Shown in pieces: positions 56,454-64,000 of a stretch of DNA of 64,000 bases. The DNA lies in the NCBI GenBank assembly GCA_002794785.1, contig NBBA01000021.1, positions 434,001-498,000 of the forward strand, read 5' to 3'. The notes under the pieces were generated by a model. The model saw only the letters and a program-made list of their open reading frames with translations, was not told where the DNA came from and did no database searches. A program made the translations under genes and the position numbers. The stretch is from Coniferiporia sulphurascens. Taxonomy: Eukaryota; Basidiomycota; Agaricomycetes; Hymenochaetales; Hymenochaetaceae. How positions within the stretch are numbered: the stretch's first letter is position 1; every line of letters starts with the position of its first letter.

Positions 56454-57545
56454 TCAGGGCAAAAAAGACTCGAGCGAGTGTCTCGTGAAGTCGGGTGTTG
56501 ATTTGCTGGGGCGGAGTGGGATCGGTTGGGGGCTCTAAGATACGTCGAGGGTGCCACATAATCATTAAGACGGGATGGCACACTGCTCTGAGGTCGTACT
56601 TTGCTCGACCAGTCTTACTCTGCGGCGACGCACACTATCCTTACGGAGCACAGTCACATACTCAGTGCTAACATATCACCGAGTACCTCAGGAGGTGGCG
56701 GCCAAAAAGGACCACTGATGGTGATGACAGGATCTAGCGAATGGAACTCTTAAATTAGGGGAGGATCAATGTTTGCGTACCTTATATATTTGGGTCGACA
56801 GCAGCTGGGGTTCGTTCGCTATGGAAGAGTACCGACACCTATTTTGATGGTTGATCAGACTGGATCTACGGAAGTACGCCGACATGCAATCGTTCAGCAC
56901 GAACCTTCTACGGGACGCCACATTTGGAAGAGCCGAAACTCTTTCGAAGAAAGCCTAGTTATACGTTGGCAGTAATGCTACCGATCCGCAGCTCTCCCAT
57001 AAGATAAGGGGGCATCAGTGATCAAGGCGAACCCTACTTCAGAGGGAAAGGCACCTGCACAGGGGGTCGCGATGTGGCGTGCGTGGCGTCTGCCACTTAT
57101 GTCCATTTGGTTGCGGCGAAGACGACCTACTGAATTTATAAGTTTCCAGACCAATGTGCTAACATGCTACCCATATGCGAACGGGCAAGGGACGCAGACT
57201 ACATCCGAGAAGTGGACAGTACAATTCTTTCTATACGAGGATTTGGACTTGCTGGGTACTTAACTACTGTGTATTGAACCTTCAGATGAGCGCTAACTAT
57301 CCTGGTTGGCAACATTAATGGAGCCAATTCATCTACCAAATCCGAAACGAGGTTACTTCAAGAAAGCTAATGGATACACGTTTGGTTCGCAGAACCCTAC
57401 TTCTCGTGAGCTAAATGTACACGCAATATACAAATGTTCAGCTACCAGAGGATGAACATACCGACCAACACAGAGGCGACTTCCTCGGCATCTACCGACA
57501 ATGGGTCAACGATAGGCACGAGATCCCTAGTAAAAGGAAACATAA
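56454..57545. other. 1.1 kb intergenic, no gene seen
   Basis: Contains the 5' flank of the helical-protein gene and the 3' flank of the MYND gene. Short frames only. Confidence 0.5.
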
Positions 57546-58646
57546 TCAAGTCCTTCTTTCCTCATACAAGTGCTGTCTGCACCACGACTTGTGGTCCCTC
57601 CAATCCCGCCTCTGATGTGCGTCGCCACAGTACCACGCACCCATACATGCACTACACGTCTTCGCGCCCTCCGATGCACACAACTCGCAGGGGCGATCCA
57701 CCGCCGCGGACGCGAGCAAGCTCCTTAGCAACCTGAACTCCGGGGATGCGCCATACGAGCCTGCGGCCTTGTTGACCCAGTCGTCCGACTTCTCAAAGCG
57801 CCGGATGATGGCACTTTGCTCCGCAGAGGATTCTCCGAGCCGCTTCGACCGGAGCAGCTGGCGCGCCTCGTCCGAAAGCGCGTGTGGTAAGCAGTACTCC
57901 CGCACGTCGAATTGAAGACACAACGGCGTCGGCTCCGGCGTGCGTCGTGCGTTGAGCAGTGCGCCGATGAACAAATCCTGCTGCTCCTGCGCGGTCGTGT
58001 ACTGGCCCGCAAGTGCGGGGAATTCCAGCGTTACGGCCGTACGCAACGACTGTGTCAGTGCCAGCGCATCGGACGCGAGATCGATGTGCGTTATCTTAGC
58101 GGTATTCTTATCGACGAGCACCGCGCCGGACACGAGGAGCCGCTCCGAATCTTCGATATGCAATGAGATCCGCCGCGCCTGCGCGACCATTCCGAAGAAT
58201 TCACGGAAGTCTTTGATCCAGCCAGCGTGGTTGAACTTGCCCGCTCCAGGAGTGGCATACGCGAACCCACGCAGTATATGCGCCTCGAGCACGCACGGCC
58301 TCGCGTCCTTCCCGTCGCAGAACGCCACTTGCTCGTCCATGGTCAGTTCTTCCCTCCCGGACCCGCCGGTCACCCAGTCAATGAGCGGTATGAAGGTCGT
58401 CATGTACATGAAATTCGGGGAATGGGATAGGGTCGTCCTACCGGTTGTTGGACAGTGCAAAACGACGACGGTGCACGAGGCGACATGATCGGTACATGCA
58501 CCTCTCCCTGGGCTTTCCGGAGTTATTCGTGCGTAGTTGTACTGAGTAACGCGGACGTATTCGGTCCCGTATACCACTAGCCCGGAGCTGCCTCTGGCCT
58601 CAAGGTCCTTTCTGCCCAGCCTAAGAGTTGATACATCGAGGACCAT
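57546..58646 (-). CDS. MYND-type zinc finger protein, intronless
   Basis: 366 aa in one exon, unusual in this intron-rich neighbourhood. The C-terminus holds a full MYND finger: CELCASEGAKTCSACMGAWYCG, then H, and CR at the end (region about 321-358), which binds proline-rich partners in other proteins. The preceding 300 residues form no domain I know; WVTGGSGREELTMDEQVAFC and NHAGWIKDFREFFGMVAQ are characteristic parts. Start chosen at the first in-frame ATG (58646). Basidiomycete genomes carry many MYND proteins of unknown role. Confidence 0.85.
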   Translation of the reverse strand: MVLDVSTLRLGRKDLEARGSSGLVVYGTEYVRVTQYNYARITPESPGRGACTDHVASCTVVVLHCPTTGRTTLSHSPNFMYMTTFIPLIDWVTGGSGREELTMDEQVAFCDGKDARPCVLEAHILRGFAYATPGAGKFNHAGWIKDFREFFGMVAQARRISLHIEDSERLLVSGAVLVDKNTAKITHIDLASDALALTQSLRTAVTLEFPALAGQYTTAQEQQDLFIGALLNARRTPEPTPLCLQFDVREYCLPHALSDEARQLLRSKRLGESSAEQSAIIRRFEKSDDWVNKAAGSYGASPEFRLLRSLLASAAVDRPCELCASEGAKTCSACMGAWYCGDAHQRRDWRDHKSWCRQHLYEERRT

Positions 58647-58890
58647 GGCGACACTTGAAGGAGCAATCTGGCTGGAGAGCAGGAGGCGGGAAGGCAGATA
58701 GACCACTATGGACGAACATGCGGAGAAAACGTGTTCGCGGCACTGCAATTACCTAGATCACCCGGGTTACTTGCGGTCATCCTTCCATAATCGTGGATGT
58801 ATGGATGTATGGAATAAGAAAGCATAAAGCAAACATCAAGTTGACTAGAGATTTAACTGATGGCCGAACAATACAATTTGGACTCCGAGT

Positions 58891-59766
58891 TCACAAACCC
58901 AGTTCGTCAATCCATTGTTCAACAGCATGCGTTCTGTTCGGAGTAGCGTCACCTTCCGACGAATTTTTGCAGACCTCAGTATAGTCTGCTCCCCCAATTA
59001 TTAGTCTGCTATTGTTGAGCACACCCCCGGCGGATCGTCGTTCCATAACAAGGACAGGAAATTTGGGTTCAAACGTGAACTCCGGGAGAGGCAACGAAAG
59101 GCGGTTTCTCAAACCTGGCCAGGAAGAAAGGCTTTCGCACGAGAGCGGCGGAGAATCCAGTATGAGCGCAGAGACAGGGTAAGAAGACACGTAAGTCTGG
59201 GCGATTAAACAGCCTAATTGTTGTGCGTAAAGGATCGGTGGGAAGGGGGATTCGGTTGACAAAATAAGAGACTTCAGGTCTGAGGGCAAACGAGAAGTCA
59301 GCAATTATTAGGACCCAGGAAGGGGAAAGAAAGGCATTAGGCACGCGAGGCAAGGCGATCCATAACTTCTTTAGCGCCGTTAATATCGCGGCTGCTCTCT
59401 GTGTATTTGTAAGCAAGGTCGAACTGAAAACAAGAGAACCCGCGCGATGAAGCTTCAGAACACAGTTTATTGCCAAACCTACAGATATTACATTTCAGAG
59501 TTCAGATTCCTTGAATAAAATTAAAATTGGTATTCCAAATCTCACGAAAGAAATGACCCTCCGTCGTTCTCGAGAGCCGTTGAGCCGACGAGAACCATGG
59601 GCGTCGGCACAAATCGGGGCGCGTTGGGCGCAGGTATGTGTTCGACGACCAGCGTCCCGTCGTCGTGGAGGACCTTGCGGCTTATCCATCTGGCTGCACG
59701 ATGTACGGGATGCGGCGGACGTCGAGCTTGCGAAACGAATGCTCTGGCGAGTACATTCATGGTCAT
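58891..59766 (-). CDS. Alpha/beta-hydrolase-like protein with probable mitochondrial presequence
   Basis: Exons 59766-59546, 59478-59345, 59279-58891, 247 aa, phases consistent. The N-terminus (MNVLARAFVSQARRPPHPVH) is Arg-rich, without acidic residues, as in mitochondrial presequences. TPMVLVGSTALE gives the first core strand and turn, GFSCFQFDLAYKY the second strand, and PPILYAQQLGCLIAQTY sits where the nucleophile elbow GxSxG should be, but with Gln in place of Ser. SALILDSPPLS and FPVLVMERR continue the core. So the protein is probably non-catalytic or uses another chemistry. It shares a 149 bp divergent promoter with PNPOx. Subfamily unassigned. Confidence 0.72.
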
Positions 59767-59915
59767 GGTTGAAGTCTGAGAGGCTTCGGTGAACGCGCTT
59801 CCGAGTGATTAGGTAGGAATTGGTTACGGACATGCCGCGCCTTGGACTCTTACCACCACAGATTCAATTCATCCACCTCCAGAAATTTAAATACTCGTCT
59901 CTGCCTAAATCTCAA
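59767..59915. promoter_or_regulatory. Short divergent promoter, hydrolase-like / PNPOx
   Basis: Only 149 bp separates the two start codons. An alternative upstream ATG for the oxidase lies at 59832 and would add 28 residues. Confidence 0.5.
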
Positions 59916-60649
59916 ATGGACGTAGTCATCGAACCCGCTGACGATAAAATCCGCGTTCTGTCCCACAATCAGTACCATGGCTCTGACTTGACGCCGTCCT
60001 CCGTGCTACCGTCCCCGCTCGACCAGTTCCGCAAATGGTTCACCGAGGCACAGGGGAAAGTCAAAGAGCCCGAGGCGATATCCGTATCGACTGCAACTGC
60101 CGCAGGGATACCCTCGTCGCGCTTCGTGCTCCTCAAGCAGGTCGACCGCACGGGCTTCGTGTTCTTCACGAACTACACGTCGCGCAAGTCGCGCGAGATC
60201 GCGGAGAACCCCGTCGCTGCGCTGGCGCTGTACTGGCCGGAGATGCACCGCCAGATACGCGTCGTCGGGCGCGTCGAGAAGGTGAGCACGGCGGAGAGCG
60301 CGGAGTACTATGGGAGCCGCCCGCTCGGAAGCCGTTTGGGCGCGTGGGCGAGTCCGCAGAGCAGCGTCGTGTCGGAGGGTGAAGTTGCGGCGAGACTTAC
60401 GGATGTGGAAGAGAGGTTCGGGGTGAAGGATGGGAAGACGGAGGCGGACGTTCCGCTTCCTGAATTCTGGGGCGGATGGAGGGTCATACCAAAGTGCGTA
60501 TAGGTCTAGCCCCAAGCCAGATGGTTTTATGACTATTGTTCAGTGAGGTTGAATTCTGGGCGGGAAAGCCATCGAGGCTTCACGACCGCGTCAGATATAC
60601 GCTTCAGGACGGCGACTCCGAATGGAAGATAGAGCGACTGGCACCTTGA
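59916..60649 (+). CDS. PDX3: Pyridoxamine 5'-phosphate oxidase
   Basis: FMN enzyme that oxidises pyridoxine/pyridoxamine phosphate to pyridoxal phosphate. Exons 59916-60493 and 60544-60649, 227 aa, normal for yeast-type enzymes. Motifs: [66 protein letters not shown] and the C-terminal signature [13 protein letters not shown] that closes the active site, then WKIERLAP. The intron lies just before the signature. ATG 59916 fits the family start; 59832 would give a longer, possibly targeted form. Confidence 0.94.
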
Positions 60650-61317
60650 AATCACTGGCTAGCCGCGAAAGAAATTGTAACAAATTGTATCATTTAAAAC
60701 TCGAGAAATTCTTTTTACTTCTAACTTGGTAAACTGGCGTACCTCTTGAATCAAATTCTTTTCTGGAGTCTTGGAGTTGACCAATCACTAGAATGCGTCT
60801 GGCTGGGTCGCGTGTATGATAACGTTTATATATGGGTTTATCTGCCAAGGCGCTGCCGTATTTTGTTTCCAGATTTCACGTTCAGTACACACAGTCCCTG
60901 TGATTCAACCCGAAATAGTACTGAATAACATAGGTGCACTGTACACTCTGACGTTCAACGTTTCGGCCAGTACTAGTATTCACTTTCCAACGCGGCTTGG
61001 ATAAACATGGCCATTCAACGTGTAGACAACTTCCTATTTTGCAGTTTTCTCTGCATCGTTTGACCGAAATCCCATTTTTGATCACATACAATATGCGGTT
61101 ATGGTTCGGTCGTGACTTCATACTCCCGCCCATGTCTATCGTGCATACACCTATAAATAGTTCGACACAAGTCATAATCTACACAAATGCTTTATTTGTC
61201 CAAATAAAAGTACAGCGTCTGACCGATAGCCAAAGAAAATAGACAAGCACAATTGCACGAGGCTCAGTTGACGTGCCAGCCCAGCTCAACTAGAACAAAG
61301 ACTCCGCAGACTGGCTG
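60650..61317. other. Intergenic; 3' flank of the first ISG12-like copy
   Basis: No gene seen. Bases 61249-61294 (ATTGCACGAGGCTCAGTTGACG) match 63026-63073 downstream of the second copy and mark a shared 3' UTR. Confidence 0.5.
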
Positions 61318-61657
61318 CTAGTAAGGGTACTTAGGAATAGAGACCCGGCGCTTCCGAGTCCGAGTCGTGTCAGCAGGCTCAGGTTCTGTTAATTAGTATA
61401 GTTAGCACTCCGTCAGTGCCTGAAATGTGCACACGGACTGACTGGGCCCGGGAGCCCGGGACTGGCGGCAGCGGACCCGACGCAACTGAAAATAATCCCG
61501 ACACAAAAAAGCACTGTCGATGCGACGGACGATGCGACGGCTGGCACAACGACTGGCGCGGCTGCTGATGCGGCGACTGGCGCGACGAGCCCTCCAAGAA
61601 CGGCGCCTGCAGCTATAGTCGCTGTTTTAAGGGTCAAAGGAGGGATCTCAAATGGAA
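61318..61657 (-). pseudogene. ISG12/6-16-like gene, decayed copy 1
   Basis: Paralogue of 63495-63085. The main exon begins at 61657 after the same CTAAC...CAG acceptor and keeps an Ala/Val-rich hydrophobic run (AAGAVLGGLVAPVAASAAAP). The first-exon donor is changed: copy 2 has ATGC|GTAAG, here ATGTATAAG, which removes the usual ATG-C first exon. After the next splice site the glycine-rich 6-16 half is replaced by an unrelated basic tail. So it is probably a pseudogene or a strongly altered gene. The 5' flank, about 270 bp, is still similar to that of copy 2. Confidence 0.6.
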
Positions 61658-63084
61658 CTGTAAGAAATGCGTTAGTAGCTGGCGCTTAGAACGGGCGTAA
61701 ACGAGCATCTTATACATATTCAAGCAATATTAATGGTAGGGCCCAGGAGGTAGACGACGACGAGCGAGTGATGTTGGTGGTTAATGCACAAGACGTACCA
61801 GCGAGTTGCTGGCCATAGTTATAGGCCGAACAAGGCGCTTCTGATGGATATTATAATGTCGTCGACATTTGGAAATAGTATGCCTACTAGTACTGTCAAA
61901 CGGGTTCAAAACGTCATTTGGGGAAATGAGTTTTTAAAATAAAGCTTGCTAATTGCTGTGTATTTGCTATGTGTCTGCCTGTGGACGGGCTGTACACAGC
62001 TGCCAGCAGTATATGGTACTGCCATGGCTAGAATGGCAAGGCAAGCTGGGGTCACCCTAATTATCTGCTCCTAAACCCCGAGGACACTAGCTGTGCGGGA
62101 AGCCGTAACACAGAGAGCATAGCTAATATCTACGTGAGAAAAAAACTGGTACGGCATAATGGAAGCTGCATATCTTAATTCACACGCTATAATCAAAAGG
62201 CGTGTAATTTTTAGAGAGATCTAGAGGCTATGGACAAGTGAGAGGTGAGAGTAATTGATAACTCCCATTGCGGTGATAATTGAGTTTCGATCTCCGAAAT
62301 CTCCGACGATCACCGCTTTGGCGCGCCCACTGGCAAGTCGATTAAAAAAATTGGGTCCCAAGTCGAAAGGGAACAAAGATTTCTCTGGAGAAGGAAGTCT
62401 TTAAAAAAAGCAAGAACTCACACAAGGTATGACAAATGTGAGTGTTCATCAGACCAGGGAGAGGAAATACAATAAAAGGAATATCAACGAATAAAGTCGG
62501 ATAGGTAACAATAGTATACCGGGCTTCTAGAGAATTAGATCCGTGACAAATCCAGAGAAGGATGGCCGTTTGGAATCTTCGCGTGTGAATAAGGCGTTAT
62601 TGGCGTAAGCGCCGTTGTTAACTTTCTAGACGCATAAAAGGGTGCGCCTCTAGGTCTCGAGTAAACTGTGATGATCGGCGGCGGGTTGCAAATCTACAGT
62701 CGAACCTTCCATAATGGATGCCTGATTTGGATAGAGGTACCTACGAAACAAACAACTCTCAAGCCGAAACTCTCCTAGGATATTTCCCCAAAAAATAAAC
62801 AATTAGAAATATACCTACGCTACACAGTGGCTCGCACGATTTTTTTCGATGCTGTTACAATATTAATGGCGTTTATCCCCGTTCCGGATTTACAAATGAC
62901 GCTAATTACTAAAGGTGATATTAATATTCAAAACAAGTCTCCTGCCTTGTGATTCACACAAATGCTTCAACTTCATTAAATAAAGTACAAGTGCTCGAGG
63001 TCCGACAGCTCAACAAAACAAACAAATACAGTTGCACGAGCCTCAGTTGACGCGTCAGCCCAACTTGATCAGAAGATCCACTGG
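61658..63084. other. Intergenic; promoter of copy 1 and 3' flank of copy 2
   Basis: 61690-61960 is homologous to 63490-63760 (shared AAACGAGCATCTTA, GACGACGAGC, GGATATTATAAT). The rest to 62950 has only short frames. 63026-63073 is the shared 3' flank. Confidence 0.55.
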
Positions 63085-63495
63085 CTAAAAGAATACAGAA
63101 GCCAAGGCCGCGGCACCAGCACTGATCCCGCCAGCAATGGCGGTACCAACGAACGGCAATGTACCACCCATGGCGACACTTTGCGCAACCGCGAACGCAC
63201 CTCCAGCGACGACGGTGCCGCCCATCCCGGCTTGGATTCCGGCAGCGACAGAGCCTGTAAACGTATAAAGTTAGCGCTTCCACAGTGCTCGAGTCGACCA
63301 GTTGGGCTGACCTGCTATAGGACCGGCAGCGCCGAACCCGACGCAGCCGAGCACGGCCGGTGCGGCGATCGGGGCGATGACGAACCCTCCGACAATAGCG
63401 CTTCCGGCTATGGCTGCTGGGAGCACGAATAGAACTGGTAAAGGACGCATCAGGAGGTCCCGCTAAGAACGAGTGGAAACGAGCATCTTACGCAT
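63085..63495 (-). CDS. Interferon-induced 6-16/ISG12-like small hydrophobic protein, copy 2
   Basis: 98 aa membrane protein of the IFI6/IFI27 (6-16) family, known in animals and some fungi. Exons: 63495-63492 (ATG plus one base), 63434-63312, 63254-63085. The family core is clear: GCVGFGAAGPIAGSVAAG, IQAGMGGTVVAGGAFAVAQ, SVAMGGTLP, ending in ALASVFF. The N-terminal LLFVLPAAIAGSAIVGGFVI is a membrane segment or signal. In animals members sit in mitochondria or nuclear membrane and affect cell death; role in fungi unknown. An alternative ATG at about 63446 would lie before a splice acceptor that copy 1 conserves, so the tiny first exon is preferred. Confidence 0.8.
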
Positions 63496-63760
63496 ATTCG
63501 AGTTATGGTAGTGGCTAGTAAGTAAACGACGACGAGCAAGTGATGTCGGAGGTTCGTGTACAAGGTGTGCCACCGGAGTACTGGTTATACTTATAGACAG
63601 AACGAGGTAGTGTTGCTGGATATTATAATACTTCTGACATTATTAATGACATTAATATTTGGAAGTCTGCCTTCTGCCAATCGGGTCCAAAGCGACGTTT
63701 AAGGAAATGGGTTCCCCATATAAGGACACCAGACTGTACAAGAAGCCGCAACCCACATGC
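63496..63760 (-). promoter_or_regulatory. Promoter region of ISG12-like copy 2
   Basis: Conserved with the flank of copy 1 in the same order of blocks, which supports regulatory content. It includes ATATTATAAT near 63618-63630 as a possible TATA element. Confidence 0.45.
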
Positions 63761-63904
63761 CGTGCCGAATTTCGACCCTTATTCCATGTTGAACAAGACA
63801 CCTACTTCTCATGAATTTGCACAATCACTCCGATTTATTTGGTATCATACAAACGGCTACAATTCGTCCTACAACTGTTGAACAGCCCAAGAAAACACAC
63901 AAAT

Positions 63905-64000
63905 ACGGATACACAGACCCCAACTGATGCATCAGTTGGCCATGGGCAAGACAAAAATGCACATGGCTGAAGGAAGGCAATGAGGCCCTTAGCGCCAATA
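63905..64000 (-). pseudogene. 3' end of a third ISG12-like copy, cut by the window
   Basis: Reading leftward from the window edge, GGCGCTAAGGGCCT...CAGCC aligns with the last codons of copy 2 (GGTGCCGCGGCCT...TAGCC), then a 3' flank like those of copies 1 and 2. The position of the stop codon of copy 2 is CAG here, so the end may differ or be broken. Only this edge is visible. Confidence 0.45.

Noticed and set aside
1..64000. CRISPR arrays, bacterial operons, biosynthetic cluster
   Set aside because: No regular repeat-spacer arrays, no polycistronic spacing and no clustered backbone enzymes were seen.

Overview
The window is nuclear DNA of a filamentous basidiomycete, probably an Agaricomycete. 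The genes are cut by many short introns (about 50-75 nt) with CTAAC/CTGAC-type branch points. The best matches by family are fungal proteins: the Dsc E3 ligase subunit Dsc3, Arb1, Cdc37, Ebp2, PP4 catalytic subunit, a DAL5-type permease and the basidiomycete style of F-box gene. No bacterial operons, tRNA, rRNA or CRISPR were seen. Gene models were built by hand from splice sites, reading-frame phase and family motifs.

Layout. 1-7.6 kb holds a tandem duplication of an F-box gene; copy 1 can still be read through if one extra intron is spliced out, copy 2 carries a frameshift and a stop. 8.7-9.8 kb is a membrane-anchored heme oxygenase, followed by 3.8 kb without a convincing gene. 13.6-14.3 kb and 33.2-33.9 kb carry two paralogues, in opposite orientation, of an unrecognised four-exon small protein. 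15.3-31.1 kb is a dense housekeeping block: an omega-like GST, Dsc3, a flavin monooxygenase with an NTF2-like N-terminus, a four-finger CCCH protein, a secreted protein, ARB1 and PP4 catalytic subunit. 31.1-37.5 kb is gene-poor apart from the second small-protein paralogue. 37.5-42.1 kb has CDC37, a second F-box protein and EBP2. 42.3-47.7 kb is a young Ty1/copia retrotransposon inserted just upstream of EBP2. 48.2-60.6 kb has a 17-exon MFS permease, a long low-complexity conserved protein, an NTF2-like protein, an unrecognised protein, an intronless MYND-finger protein, an alpha/beta-hydrolase-like protein and pyridoxamine-phosphate oxidase. 61.3-64 kb is a decaying array of interferon-6-16/ISG12-like small hydrophobic proteins.

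The genes do not form an obvious pathway or a metabolite cluster. Several neighbours share divergent promoters (Dsc3/FMO, secreted protein/ARB1, low-complexity protein/NTF2-like, hydrolase/PNPOx). The most unusual signals are the inverted pair of novel small genes, a high number of GC-AG introns (six of about 80 inferred), 5- and 6-nt microexons, phase-1 introns placed just before three of four zinc fingers, a possible intronisation event in F-box copy 1, the near-identical LTRs with a half-tRNA-Met type primer site, and the ISG12-like array with a covarying 3' palindrome.
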